In this document: piece by piece, positions 24,896 to 34,290 of the stretch
Layout: every line of letters starts with the position of its first letter
How positions within the stretch are numbered: position 1 is the stretch's first letter
Assembly: GCA_964625775.1 (NCBI GenBank)
Contig: CAZVEH010000004.1
Span: 1-64,000, forward strand
Length of the DNA stretch: 64,000 nucleotides
From: GCA-2786165 sp964625775
Lineage (GTDB): Bacteria > Pseudomonadota > Gammaproteobacteria > Legionellales > Legionellaceae
Direction of reading: 5' to 3'
Translations under genes and position numbers: made by a program
Notes under the pieces: generated by a model
Database searches by the model: none
Told to the model about the DNA's origin: nothing
The model's input: the letters and a program-made list of their open reading frames with translations, nothing else

Positions 24896-25234
24896 CTTTT
24901 CGCGTATTAGACCACGTGCCTAAACCAAGATAAGATCATGTGTTCTCGAGAATGCATTCTTCATAAACAGGACTTACACAAAACCTCGAGGTCGAGGCAA
25001 GTTTTATTTTTAATGAGGGAGTTTAGGTATACTAAATGACCGAATTAAACATAAAACTTAACGAAGAGATCGAGGTTTTGCGTAAGTCCTGATAAATTAC
25101 AAAGCAGACTTTCTGCTATCGCCAAGGGCCACTTGCAATCACATCAGAGCTTTAAACTTTTCTTTTATTTCTCAACAAGCTGATGTGGCTCGCCCGTTAC
25201 AGCCTTAAGATTGTATAAGCATTGAGAAAATCCT
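24896..25234. other. Gene-free 339-bp stretch holding an intact MITE
   Basis: Apart from the 124-bp element at 24968-25091, I see no gene or strong signal here. The remainder is AT-rich spacer before the VIT-family stop. Confidence 0.6.
24968..25091. mobile_element. Intact 124-bp MITE with 5-bp target duplication
   Basis: The left end CAGGACTTACACAAAACCTC is inverted at the right end with a single mismatch over 21 bases, finishing GTAAGTCCTG. ATAAA flanks both ends directly (24963-24967 and 25092-25096). There is no open frame of note. Size, inverted termini and target duplication fit a non-autonomous element moved by a transposase encoded elsewhere. Relatives occur at 1707, 9856, 24657 and possibly 42492. 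Confidence 0.85.
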
Positions 25235-25930
25235 TTATATTGTTGTGCCTATTAAAGTACCTATTAGCGCAGTCACAAACATCGCTATTGTGCCCCATAA
25301 GGTAACGCGAGCAGCACCAATAATGAGTTTAGATCCGCCAACTTGGGCGGCGAACGCCCCCAGCAAAGATAAAAATAACACTGACATAATAAAAACAGCA
25401 GGAATGACATAATGTGCTGGTGAAAGAATCGCAATAATCATGGGTAACATTGCGCCGATAGAAAAACTGCAAGCTGAAAATATCGCAGCTTGAAATGGGC
25501 GAGCCCTTAATGCATTGGTAATGCCTAGTTCATCACGCATATGGGCGCCTAGTGCATCATGTGTCATGAGTTGATTAGCAACTTGTGTTGCTAATGCTCG
25601 ATCAAGCCCACGTTTCATATAAATTGTCGTAAGTTCTTCAATTTCAGCTGGCAGATCCTTGCTTAATTCACTTTCTTCACGCTTTTTGTCAGCATTTTCT
25701 ATGTCTGATTGTGAGCTGACTGAAATATATTCACCCGCCGCCATCGACATAGCGCCTGCTGTTATTGCCGCAACTCCAGCAATTAATATTCCACTATGTG
25801 TAGTATGTGCTGCCGCAACACCTATGAGCAAACTTGCTGTTGAAATGATGCCATCGTTCGCTCCAAGAACAGCTGCGCGCAACCAACCGATACGCTCTAT
25901 ACGGTGAAATTCGCCATGGTTAAATAACAT
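25235..25930 (-). CDS. VIT1/CCC1 family (DUF125) membrane protein
   Basis: The 231-residue protein matches the VIT/CCC1 family, whose plant and yeast members move iron or manganese. Landmarks are RAAVLGANDGIISTASLLIGV, the AGAMSMAAGEYISVSSQSDIE segment with a Glu- and Lys-rich loop, DALGAHMRDELGI and three hydrophobic C-terminal helices. About five membrane segments are expected. Probable role: inner-membrane export of divalent iron or manganese. It is encoded between unrelated genes. Confidence 0.9.
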   Translation of the reverse strand: MLFNHGEFHRIERIGWLRAAVLGANDGIISTASLLIGVAAAHTTHSGILIAGVAAITAGAMSMAAGEYISVSSQSDIENADKKREESELSKDLPAEIEELTTIYMKRGLDRALATQVANQLMTHDALGAHMRDELGITNALRARPFQAAIFSACSFSIGAMLPMIIAILSPAHYVIPAVFIMSVLFLSLLGAFAAQVGGSKLIIGAARVTLWGTIAMFVTALIGTLIGTTI

Positions 25931-26027
25931 ATAATTCCCTTGTTGATTTTATTTAAAATTAATGATCTCCCGCGCTATAAATTTGATAATGTTCTGGTAG
26001 GACCTGGGGTTAGCAGTGTCCTGTTTT

Positions 26028-27116
26028 CTATATAGGCGGATCTACTGTGTTGTTTTTTAGGTACTCGACGATGTCTTTGATATCTTCCGCTTGATCCCAG
26101 CGCGCCACCAAAATAGCATCGTCGGTGGCAACCACCAAGCAATCCTCCAATCCAGCGGCCACCAAAAGAGCGTGGTTAGAATATAAATAACAATTTTTGG
26201 TCGCAAAGGTTACTATATTTTCGTTGATCACATTGCCTTGCGGGTCTTTTTGTCCAATGTCATATAATGCCTTCCAATTGCCCAAATCATGCCAATCTCC
26301 TTGAAAAGGAAACACCACTGCTTGCTGTGTCTTTTCAAGCACAGCTTTATCAATAGACATTTTTGGGTAGTCCACTTTCTCCTCATCTTGCATACGCACA
26401 AAATCTCGCTCGGTGATCAAATGACCCATTTTTTTTTCTGACGCTTCAAAAATATGAGGTGCATGTGTTTCAAGTTCTTGTAAAAAAGCCGATGCTTGAC
26501 ATAAAAACAGGCCGCTATTCCAATAGTACTCCCCGGAGTTCAAAAAAAACTGAGCATCTTTCATGAGTGGTTTTTCAATGAAAGCATCTACCCTGTATCC
26601 TCTCTGCCCCGCATCTAATGGTTTGCCTTTTTTAATATAACCATAGTTTTTTTCTGCCGAGAGCGGACAAACCCCAAAGACCACCAACTTTCCCTGCAGG
26701 GCAAGCTCAATGGCTTGCTCCAGCATGGTTGTTAAGTTTGATGGATCAGGCATGTAAAAATCCGAAGGCATCACCAGCAACAAGGGATTGTCAGATTTGG
26801 TCAGCATATAACGTGCAGCAACAGCAACCGCTAAAGCAGTATCCGTAGACTGAGACTCGAGCAGAATAGTTGCATTCGATACAATGTCTCTTGTTTGTTG
26901 CGCTGTGATAAAGCGATGCGCTTCGTTGACCACCACCAGAGGTGACGCCAAATTGGGTGTTTCTGTAATCAGTTTCAGAACAGTTTGCAATAGGCTTTGT
27001 GCTCCCCATACATTCAACAGCTGCTTAGGATGGCATTGGCGTGCAAGCGGCCACAGCCGCACCCCCGTTCCGCCCGACAAAACCACTGGCGTGATAAGAT
27101 TAGACCTTATGACCAT
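26028..27116 (-). CDS. manC: Mannose-1-phosphate guanylyltransferase
   Basis: The enzyme makes GDP-mannose from mannose 1-phosphate and GTP. The N-terminal nucleotidyltransferase signature is exact: TPVVLSGGTGVRLWPLARQ with HPKQLL. The conserved FIEKP, YYWNSGLFLC and GDWHDLGNW follow. At 362 residues it lacks the C-terminal cupin/isomerase domain of bifunctional AlgA/ManC. I choose the ATG at 27116, which has AGGGGGT about 6 bases upstream; a frame from 27137 is longer. It is divergent from the outer-membrane protein gene and supplies sugar nucleotide to this locus. Confidence 0.93.
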   Translation of the reverse strand: MVIRSNLITPVVLSGGTGVRLWPLARQCHPKQLLNVWGAQSLLQTVLKLITETPNLASPLVVVNEAHRFITAQQTRDIVSNATILLESQSTDTALAVAVAARYMLTKSDNPLLLVMPSDFYMPDPSNLTTMLEQAIELALQGKLVVFGVCPLSAEKNYGYIKKGKPLDAGQRGYRVDAFIEKPLMKDAQFFLNSGEYYWNSGLFLCQASAFLQELETHAPHIFEASEKKMGHLITERDFVRMQDEEKVDYPKMSIDKAVLEKTQQAVVFPFQGDWHDLGNWKALYDIGQKDPQGNVINENIVTFATKNCYLYSNHALLVAAGLEDCLVVATDDAILVARWDQAEDIKDIVEYLKNNTVDPPI

Positions 27117-27211
27117 TTGCTTACCCCCTGAAAACACCTACTGCATTACTAAAATAGTTGTGCTCATATAGGTATAACCTCTTACAGTAAAAAAAGGAAT
27201 CATGAAAAACC

Positions 27212-28048
27212 ATGGCAAGACCACTCAGATATGTCTTATTGACCGCCTTGTTTCTTGGTCTTCTACCTTTAAGCGCCTACGCAGCAGCCTGGCTACAGCC
27301 AAAAGGCAAGGGCCTTGTCATTGGTAACCTCCAACAATACGTAGCTTGTAATTACTGGGATCAGCAAAGCCAACTTCAAGACAGCGGTGCTTGTTTTAAT
27401 CAGTTTTCATTAAGCCCTTATGTGGAATACGGGGTACTCTCTAGATTGACTGCTGTGGTTAGCCCGAATTTCAATAGTTTTAATCAAGGAAATCAAAGTG
27501 TTCCTTTTGGATTTGAAAATATTTTCTTAGCAGGTCGCTATCTGCTCTGGGAAAAAGAGTGGTCCGCTTTATCCGTACAATTAGGCTATAACCAACCCAT
27601 TAGAACATCTACGTTTGGTAACCCCTTGATTCCAACATCGGCCTTTGTGTTGATCAATCGACAATCTTATCTTGATGCAAGATTATTATATGGAACTGGT
27701 GGCATTTTTGCTCCAGCCAAAGAAAACACTTGGTATGCAGATTTTGAAACTGCTTTCCAACCCAATTTCACGGGTGCTGCTGATGAATTTCATCTGAAGA
27801 TGATGTTGGGCTTGAAAACACGGGACGGGCGTTTGATTTTTGAGGTACAAGAGTTCAATGCCTTAAGATTCAACAATCCTAAAAACGATACATTCCCAAA
27901 TTATAATTTATTCACCATCATGCCGAATGTCATCTACTGGTACAAAGAAAATGTTGCAGCCATCCAACTGGGTGTATACCAAGATTTTTTTGGAACCAAT
28001 ATTGGTAGGGGCACAACACCCTTTGTGTCGCTGTGGTGGAGATTTTAA
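27212..28048 (+). CDS. Outer membrane beta-barrel protein (XagA-like position)
   Basis: The 278-residue protein has a signal peptide (ALFLGLLPLSAYA, cleavage near AYA-AA), many alternating aromatic and hydrophobic strands, and a terminal Phe (SLWWRF), all typical of an outer-membrane barrel. It is followed by a GT2 glycosyltransferase gene whose start overlaps its stop (TAATG), as xagA precedes xagB in Xanthomonas. By that context it may help export a polysaccharide. The family assignment is by position and topology, not by clear motif. Confidence 0.75.
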   Translation: MARPLRYVLLTALFLGLLPLSAYAAAWLQPKGKGLVIGNLQQYVACNYWDQQSQLQDSGACFNQFSLSPYVEYGVLSRLTAVVSPNFNSFNQGNQSVPFGFENIFLAGRYLLWEKEWSALSVQLGYNQPIRTSTFGNPLIPTSAFVLINRQSYLDARLLYGTGGIFAPAKENTWYADFETAFQPNFTGAADEFHLKMMLGLKTRDGRLIFEVQEFNALRFNNPKNDTFPNYNLFTIMPNVIYWYKENVAAIQLGVYQDFFGTNIGRGTTPFVSLWWRF

Positions 28049-29772
28049 TGCCAAAGATCAATCGAATCCGCACGCATTATCATGCCTTGGCTCAGGAATA
28101 CGGTTTACCCTTTCGCTCTCTTAAGCCACTCAGGATCCAACCTGATGTATTGCACGTAGATCAGCGCTCAAACTATGTCAGCTTACAAGCTATCCCAATT
28201 GCTCAAACAGAACACACACTCACGGTGGCCACCGCTAACCCTACACCCCAAAACATCAAAAAAATAGGTGATTTTTTAGGTGAAACCCGAGATATCCATT
28301 ACGTTGTGGCGTCCATGCAAGATATTACCACCGTACTGGCTACCCAGTTTGAAGCTGAATACTCTCATACTATCGCACACAGTAGAGATGATATGGATTT
28401 GGAGCACAGCGCAAGCTATACCTTTAGTTGGAGAATAAGAATTGTACTGGGTATATTTATTTTCATATTACTATTTTCTGCTCTGGGTAATTTTTTCTAC
28501 ACAGCATTATGGGCCAATGCCTTTTTGGCAGCGGGTACAACCGTGGTTATGTCCTATAAAATGGGACTCATGTTACATACTTGGCGTTATCTAAAACCAG
28601 GGCATGACATACGACTGAAGCCCCAAAACCACCTCCCTATGTATACAGTACTGATTCCTCTATTACGGGAAAAAAAAAGCACAATCTCTTTACTTTTAGA
28701 TGCACTAAATCGCCTGGATTATTCCCCGGATAAATTGGATATCAAGTTATTGTTAGAAAGGGATGATCACCAAACGTTGGCAGCACTCAAGCACTTTGAC
28801 TTACCTTGGTATTACCACATTTTGATCGTCCCTCCAGGGACACCCCGTTCTAAACCGCGCGCATGTAATTACGGTTTGCAATTTGCACTGGGTCAATATT
28901 TAACCATTTATGATGGTGAAGATAGACCCGATGCGGATCAATTAAAAAAGGCATTACAAAAATTCAACTCTGCGAACGATAACGTTGCCTGTCTGCAAGC
29001 CGCACTTAATTTTTATAATTATCGTGAAAATATCATCACAAGATTGTTTACCATTGAATATACTTATTGGTTTGATTATCTTATTCCCGCACTCGACTCT
29101 TTAAGAGCACCTGTGCCCTTAGGCGGCACGAGCAATCATTTCAAAACGGCTGTGCTGCATAAAGTTGGCGGATGGGATCCCTTTATTGGCACAGAAGATG
29201 CAGAAATTGGTGTGCGATTATATCGTCACGGTTATCGCGTCGAGGCGCTCCGTTCAACCACCTATGAAGAGGCTAATACGCATGTTATCAATTGGTTTTT
29301 TCAGCGTACCCGTTGGAACAAAGGCTATATGCAAACGTATCTGGTGAATATGCGTGATCCAATCCAGATGATCAAACAAATAGGCCCATGGCGATTTATT
29401 AATTTTCAATTTTTTGTCGGCGGCAATGTATTTATCCAACTGGCCAATTTGCCTTTGTGGATTTTTTTAATTTCGACCCTATTTTTCAATAACGAACAAG
29501 TGGCCTCCCTGTATCCAACTCCACTGTATTATCTCACTATGTTTAATTTTATTGGCAGTAATCTGATTTTATTGGTCACGCAATTTATTGCAACCTATAA
29601 CCGCCGCCTATATTGCTTGCTGCCCTTTGTGCCGCTCAAAATCTTCTATTGGATGGCAATGAGTTTGTCTGGTTATTATGCCATCATAGAATTATTAATC
29701 AGGCCAGGATATTGGTACAAAACAGAGCATGGCCGCAGTAGTCAAAGCCATAAAACCGATGTCCCCCTCTAA
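28048..29772 (+). CDS. Membrane GT2 glycosyltransferase with MshEN-like N-terminus (XagB-like)
   Basis: The 574-residue protein joins three parts. Residues 1-110 resemble the N-terminal domain of type II secretion ATPases (MshEN, a nucleotide-binding module in some relatives). Two membrane helices follow (about 125-175). A processive GT2 domain comes next, with DGEDRPD, GTSNHFK, TEDAEIGVRLYRHGY and QRTRWNKGY, then several C-terminal helices. That architecture fits XagB-type enzymes that polymerise exopolysaccharide across the inner membrane. I choose the ATG at 28048 (GGAG 6 bases upstream) over a GTG at 28033. The sugar added is not evident. Confidence 0.85.
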   Translation: MPKINRIRTHYHALAQEYGLPFRSLKPLRIQPDVLHVDQRSNYVSLQAIPIAQTEHTLTVATANPTPQNIKKIGDFLGETRDIHYVVASMQDITTVLATQFEAEYSHTIAHSRDDMDLEHSASYTFSWRIRIVLGIFIFILLFSALGNFFYTALWANAFLAAGTTVVMSYKMGLMLHTWRYLKPGHDIRLKPQNHLPMYTVLIPLLREKKSTISLLLDALNRLDYSPDKLDIKLLLERDDHQTLAALKHFDLPWYYHILIVPPGTPRSKPRACNYGLQFALGQYLTIYDGEDRPDADQLKKALQKFNSANDNVACLQAALNFYNYRENIITRLFTIEYTYWFDYLIPALDSLRAPVPLGGTSNHFKTAVLHKVGGWDPFIGTEDAEIGVRLYRHGYRVEALRSTTYEEANTHVINWFFQRTRWNKGYMQTYLVNMRDPIQMIKQIGPWRFINFQFFVGGNVFIQLANLPLWIFLISTLFFNNEQVASLYPTPLYYLTMFNFIGSNLILLVTQFIATYNRRLYCLLPFVPLKIFYWMAMSLSGYYAIIELLIRPGYWYKTEHGRSSQSHKTDVPL

Positions 29773-29797
29773 CCCTAATCCATAAAAGGAATCCCTC

Positions 29798-31204
29798 ATG
29801 TCAAAAGACGAACCTACCTCCATCAAGCAGTGCTTAGTCATTGGTTTGGGTCGCATCGGCTTGCCACAGTCTTTATCGTTGGCTCATCGTGGCATCCAGG
29901 TGTACGGATTTGATCACCATCTTGAAACTGTCGAGATGCTACAACGCGGCGACACTCCTTTTGATGAACCGTCCATGAATGACTATTTGCAACAAACAAG
30001 CGGAAAAAGCTTTTTCCCCTTCGCTTCTTGGGAGGCACTACATCCGTTTCTACCTGATATGGATGCTATTCTTTTCACAGTCGGTACCAGAGCGCCTACC
30101 CAACAAGACGTCATCAAACACACAGCTTTTGATTTACAAGCCTATTATACCCTGCTGGATCTGCTATTCTCACCACCCATTGAGCTCAAAAAAGGCATTA
30201 AACTCATCATACGTACCACGTTACCTCTGGGCAGTACTGACCTATTGAGAGAATATCTCGAAACAAAACATGGGTTACAAGAAGGAAACCATTTCTATCT
30301 AGCCTTTGTGCCAGAACGCGTGACCGAGGGATTCATGATCGATGAGTTGAAAACAATCCCCAAAATCATTGGCGTGTATTCTGAGGCTGCCTTTAAACCT
30401 ATCAGTCAATTATTTGCTGATAAAAAAGAGCAGGTACTTAGGGTTAGGAACCCTATTACCGCAGAGTTTTGCAAATTAACTGATAATTCATACCGCAGTA
30501 CTATGTTTAGTTATGCCAACGAAATAGCCATGCGTGCCAGCGAACTTGATGTCGATGTCAAAGAAGTCATTCACGTGGTGAATGACCATTATGACCGCAA
30601 TCATATTCCCAACCCGGGGTTTGTTTCCGGATATTGTCTCTGTAAAGATCCCTATATTTTCGAATTGGATTTTCTTAAACAAGCCAAAGAACGTGATTTT
30701 CATTCTGTTTGGTACTATGGACGCAAAACAAACGACTATCTGATTGATTTTGTCGTTGCAAAAATATGTGCTCATCTCCACAACACACGTTCGGCTTGCG
30801 TTGCAATACTGGGCTTGTCGTTTAAGGAAAATGTAGATGATTTTAGGCTATCCCATGCCTTTAAACTCATGGAAAAGTTAACCGCACAACACATTCAACA
30901 CTTTAATGTCTATGATCCCTATCTTAACCAAAACAAATACACCACTATACCTCAAGAATTTTTACCATATATCAACAACAGCAGTACCTCACTAGACAAG
31001 CATATCCTAGAAAACGTTGATGCGATTATTGTAAGCACCTGTCATCAAGCAGTGCTTGATAACAGTCACTTAGATAAACTGACGCCATTATTATCCAACA
31101 CGCACAAACCTTGTTATCTATTTGATGGCTGGGGTCATTGGGATGCGGCAGCCCGCATCAAACATATCCAATACGAAAGAATCGGCTTTAATCCGGATAA
31201 ATAA
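29798..31204 (+). CDS. Nucleotide-sugar dehydrogenase
   Basis: The 468-residue protein belongs to the UDP-glucose/GDP-mannose dehydrogenase family, which oxidises a sugar nucleotide twice to the uronate. The NAD motif is GLGRIGLPQSLSLAHRG, the central helix has AEFCKLTDNSYRSTMFSYANE, and the active-site Cys280 is in GYCLCKDPY. It resembles the UDP-ManNAc or related dehydrogenases more than UDP-glucose enzymes, but the substrate cannot be set from sequence alone. It lies between the GT2 gene and an epimerase gene, spaced by 25 and 3 bases. Confidence 0.88.
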   Translation: MSKDEPTSIKQCLVIGLGRIGLPQSLSLAHRGIQVYGFDHHLETVEMLQRGDTPFDEPSMNDYLQQTSGKSFFPFASWEALHPFLPDMDAILFTVGTRAPTQQDVIKHTAFDLQAYYTLLDLLFSPPIELKKGIKLIIRTTLPLGSTDLLREYLETKHGLQEGNHFYLAFVPERVTEGFMIDELKTIPKIIGVYSEAAFKPISQLFADKKEQVLRVRNPITAEFCKLTDNSYRSTMFSYANEIAMRASELDVDVKEVIHVVNDHYDRNHIPNPGFVSGYCLCKDPYIFELDFLKQAKERDFHSVWYYGRKTNDYLIDFVVAKICAHLHNTRSACVAILGLSFKENVDDFRLSHAFKLMEKLTAQHIQHFNVYDPYLNQNKYTTIPQEFLPYINNSSTSLDKHILENVDAIIVSTCHQAVLDNSHLDKLTPLLSNTHKPCYLFDGWGHWDAAARIKHIQYERIGFNPDK

Positions 31205-31207
31205 CCT

Positions 31208-32206
31208 ATGAAAAAAAATATTTTAGTCACGGGTGCTGCGGGTTTCATCGGTTCGTTTTTATGTGAAGCGTTGGTTGCTTGCGGATATAACGTCGTGGGG
31301 ATTGATAATTTTTTCCGCGGAAGTGCCGCCAATCTCAGCACGTTATCCCCGCCTCACTTTATCTTAGAAGAGCTTGATCTGAGCGCGGCCAAACACATAC
31401 AGCCACTACAAAAAATACTACGGCACCATCGCATTGAGATTGTGTTTCATCTTGCAGCCATTAACGGGACCCAATACTTCTACGATCAGCCTCTTTTTGT
31501 GTTCGATCAGAATATCAAAATCACGCAAAACTTACTGGCTGCGATAGAATCAACCGGCGTAAACTACCTGATTTATTCTTCTAGCTCCGAAGTCTATGGC
31601 GATCCGTTGATCATCCCAACCGATGAAAAACATCCTATTATGTTGAATATCAGCTCTGATCGCGATTCGTACGCAGCGTCAAAGGCCGCCGCTGATTTTT
31701 ATGTGCGATTATTCGCACAGCATCATCACATGTCCTGTCTGATTCTTCGTATCTTCAATTTATATGGTGAACGCATGGTAGGCACCAAATATGGGCAGGT
31801 CGTGGCTGAGTTCGTGACGCGCATGCTGCATGAAGAACGTTTCACACTGATTGGAGATGGATCACAGACACGCAGTTTTTGCTATGTCAAAGACGCCATT
31901 TGGATCATCAAACAATTGATGGAAAAAAATATCACGGGTTTGGTCAATGTGGGTAGCGCCGCAGAAATCAGTATTTTAAAACTGGCTCAACTCCTTCATG
32001 CGCTAGAGCATAGGCCCTTCGATCCGGTCTTTTTGCCGCCACGCGCCGGAGACCATCAAAGAAGACAACCCAATATCAGCTATTTACACGCATTGGTGCC
32101 AAACATCGTTTTCACCCCTTTAGAGTCTGGGTTAGAAAAAGTGATTGAGTATTATCGAACGCGCCCCGGCGCCTCAAACCACACACTCTTGGGCCCAGAT
32201 ACGTAG
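31208..32206 (+). CDS. NAD-dependent sugar epimerase/dehydratase
   Basis: The 332-residue extended SDR has TGAAGFIGS at the N-terminus, Ser/Tyr/Lys catalytic positions in SSSSEVYGDP and DSYAASKAA, and the C-terminal GDGSQTRSFCYVKD of sugar-nucleotide epimerases and decarboxylases (GalE, UXS and relatives). It starts 3 bases after the dehydrogenase, so the two probably act in sequence on one nucleotide sugar. Its 3' end overlaps the convergent methyltransferase-like gene by 33 bases. Confidence 0.88.
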   Translation: MKKNILVTGAAGFIGSFLCEALVACGYNVVGIDNFFRGSAANLSTLSPPHFILEELDLSAAKHIQPLQKILRHHRIEIVFHLAAINGTQYFYDQPLFVFDQNIKITQNLLAAIESTGVNYLIYSSSSEVYGDPLIIPTDEKHPIMLNISSDRDSYAASKAAADFYVRLFAQHHHMSCLILRIFNLYGERMVGTKYGQVVAEFVTRMLHEERFTLIGDGSQTRSFCYVKDAIWIIKQLMEKNITGLVNVGSAAEISILKLAQLLHALEHRPFDPVFLPPRAGDHQRRQPNISYLHALVPNIVFTPLESGLEKVIEYYRTRPGASNHTLLGPDT

Positions 32207-32863
32207 CATGGCATTGCCTTTGGGCTGCAAATGATACAAAACGTCGCGCACTTCAATGCCAAAGTTTTTTTGTTGCAGCGCCAGAATAACAGGTCCTAAA
32301 AACGATGAAGGCACGCCATCGGCATCCACCAAAGGAAAAATTCGCACCTCTTTTGCAACACGGGCCAATTCTTGGATCGTATGTACATGATAGTCCACCG
32401 TTTGTGGCGCCGTAGCTGAGAAAAAATGATGAGAACTTAACGCATAATCAAAGAAAAACGCCGCAAAAGGCAAACAAGGCGCTCGCGCAACAACATAACG
32501 TCCTTCCGCATGACCTAGATCATAGTCTTGAAAAAATTTTGCCATGCCTTGGCGTCGATAAGACACTAAGTGATCCAAACTGCCATAACGCTGTAAATCG
32601 AACGCTTCTTGTCGCGCTTTGATTTGCGCCAAACGTGTTGCAAAACTCCGTTCAACCGTTTGTTGTAAGCGTGATTGATCAAGATCAAACCAGGCATCAT
32701 AACTGACCAAATGAGCTGCTTTAAGGCGCATTTCGGCTTGAAATGCACTCCCACCGCTTTGAAACTCTAAAAATCTCATCGCTAATGCTGCATGAGGCAA
32801 ATCAAACATATCTTGGTACTCATCTAAATGATGACCCCACAACACGGCTCGTTCCATTGACAT
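32174..32863 (-). CDS. SAM-dependent methyltransferase-like protein
   Basis: The 229-residue protein resembles a Legionellales group annotated as SAM-dependent methyltransferases: RAVLWGHHLDEYQDMFDL at the start, LEFQSGGSAFQAEMR in the SAM loop position, a central DYDLGHAEGRYV and the C-terminal RIFPLVDADGVPSSFLGPV. In the SAM loop the usual Asp and Gly-x-Gly are altered (FQSGGS), so activity is uncertain. I choose the ATG at 32863, with AAAGGA 5 bases upstream. Confidence 0.65.
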   Translation of the reverse strand: MSMERAVLWGHHLDEYQDMFDLPHAALAMRFLEFQSGGSAFQAEMRLKAAHLVSYDAWFDLDQSRLQQTVERSFATRLAQIKARQEAFDLQRYGSLDHLVSYRRQGMAKFFQDYDLGHAEGRYVVARAPCLPFAAFFFDYALSSHHFFSATAPQTVDYHVHTIQELARVAKEVRIFPLVDADGVPSSFLGPVILALQQKNFGIEVRDVLYHLQPKGNAMLRIWAQECVV

Positions 32864-32886
32864 ATGCATCCTTTTATTGTGAATTC

Positions 32887-32914
32887 TTTTAATCACTCGT
32901 CTTCGTGATTAAAA
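32887..32914. promoter_or_regulatory. Perfect 10-bp-arm palindrome in a divergent promoter region
   Basis: TTTTAATCAC and GTGATTAAAA flank an 8-base centre. It lies between two divergent genes, so it may be an operator for one or both. A transcription terminator is less likely in this position but would fit the structure. Confidence 0.4.
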
Positions 32915-32916
32915 CG

Positions 32917-32944
32917 GTCATCCTGAGCGCAGCAAAGGATCTCC
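32917..32944. repeat. Dispersed repeat, GTCATCCTGAGCGCAGCAAA form
   Basis: GTCATCCTGAGCGCAGCAAA followed by GGATCTCC closely matches the inverted sequence at 13-40 and loosely 17240-17277. Confidence 0.6.
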
Positions 32945-33092
32945 CCACCCCAAAATCTCCCCTCTTCCCTCCAGATAACGTAGTTTGGTCATTTAAAAAA
33001 TGAAGGCAGTATACATGAATTTCGCAACCACTTGCTTCCAAAAACGCCTCAGGAAGTATAGTATAAATCAGAGCTTGCGAAAAAGGGATATC

Positions 33093-34280
33093 ATGCATTC
33101 AACTGACATCGTCATTGTTGCCGCCAAAAGAACACCCATTGGTGCATTTTTGGGTGGTCTGTCGACTTTACCTGCACCAAAACTAGGTAGCATTGCCCAT
33201 ATCGCTGCCCTTGAGGCCGCACAACTGCTTGCAGCAGATATCGATGAGGTGATCTCTGGGTGCGTGCTGCAAGCGGGCATCGGCCAAGCACCTGCGCGTC
33301 AAGCTGCTATTTTAGCAGGCATCCCTTACGCTGCTGGTGCTACCACCATCAATAAAATGTGCGGCTCGGGCATGAAGGCGGTGATGATTGCGCATGATCT
33401 CATTCAAACTGGCGCTGCAAATATTGTGTTGGCTTCCGGCATGGAAAGTATGAGCTTGGCGCCTTATTTATTAAGCAAAGCACGTACCGGTTATCGTTTA
33501 GGACATGGTGAATTGAAAGATCATATGTTTTTGGATGGTTTAGAAGACGCCTATGAACCCGGCAAACTCATGGGCTGTTTTGCCGATGAAACCGCCAAAG
33601 ACTATCACCTGGATCGTGCCCAACAAGATGCGTTTGCCATAGAATCTATGCAACGCGCCCTTGCCGCACAAGCATCCGGTGCTTTTCAACAAGAAATTGC
33701 CCCAGTCACGGTCACAACACGTACGGGAGAAACCCTTGTCACCCAAGATGAAAACCCTGACGAAAAAAAAATAAGCAAAGTCTCTCAGCTCAAACCGGCT
33801 TTTCATCCAGAAGGTACCATTACTGCTGCAAGCTCCAGCTCCATTGCCGACGGTGCCGCCAGTTTGATTCTCATGCGTATGGAGGAAGCCATACAACGTG
33901 GATTGATACCTTTGGCAAGAATTGTTGCCCAAAGTACGCATGCCCAAGAACCCCATACCTTTGCAACGGCGCCCATTTCAGCGATTAAAAAAGTCATTGA
34001 ACGCGCTGGCTGGCAACCGCAGCAGGTTGATCTGTATGAAATCAATGAAGCCTTTGCCGCGGTCACCCTTGCCGCCATAAAAGCCTTGGAACTTGATCCG
34101 AAAAAGGTCAATATTCATGGTGGTGCATGCGCCTTGGGGCACCCTATTGGGGCATCAGGCGCCAGAATTCTTGTCACGCTGATACATGCTTTACAAGCCC
34201 AACACAAATCGCGTGGCGTTGCTGCGTTATGTATTGGTGGTGGCGAAGCCACAGCCATGGCGATTGAGCTACTGGTCTAG
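33093..34280 (+). CDS. atoB: Acetyl-CoA C-acetyltransferase (thiolase)
   Basis: The 395-residue enzyme joins or splits acetoacetyl-CoA and acetyl-CoA. It has the full thiolase II set: nucleophile Cys90 in NKMCGSGMKAV, NEAFAAV, GGACALGHPIGASGARI (His) and CIGGGEATA (Cys). A frame opens at 33000, but the ATG at 33093 gives the canonical N-terminus and has AAAAGGG upstream. It leads the liu genes, whose last product is acetoacetate plus acetyl-CoA. Confidence 0.94.
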   Translation: MHSTDIVIVAAKRTPIGAFLGGLSTLPAPKLGSIAHIAALEAAQLLAADIDEVISGCVLQAGIGQAPARQAAILAGIPYAAGATTINKMCGSGMKAVMIAHDLIQTGAANIVLASGMESMSLAPYLLSKARTGYRLGHGELKDHMFLDGLEDAYEPGKLMGCFADETAKDYHLDRAQQDAFAIESMQRALAAQASGAFQQEIAPVTVTTRTGETLVTQDENPDEKKISKVSQLKPAFHPEGTITAASSSSIADGAASLILMRMEEAIQRGLIPLARIVAQSTHAQEPHTFATAPISAIKKVIERAGWQPQQVDLYEINEAFAAVTLAAIKALELDPKKVNIHGGACALGHPIGASGARILVTLIHALQAQHKSRGVAALCIGGGEATAMAIELLV

Positions 34281-34290
34281 GGAATTCATC

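Noticed and set aside
33540..33956. 138-codon minus-strand frame
   Set aside because: It lies entirely inside the thiolase gene and shows no protein-like pattern.
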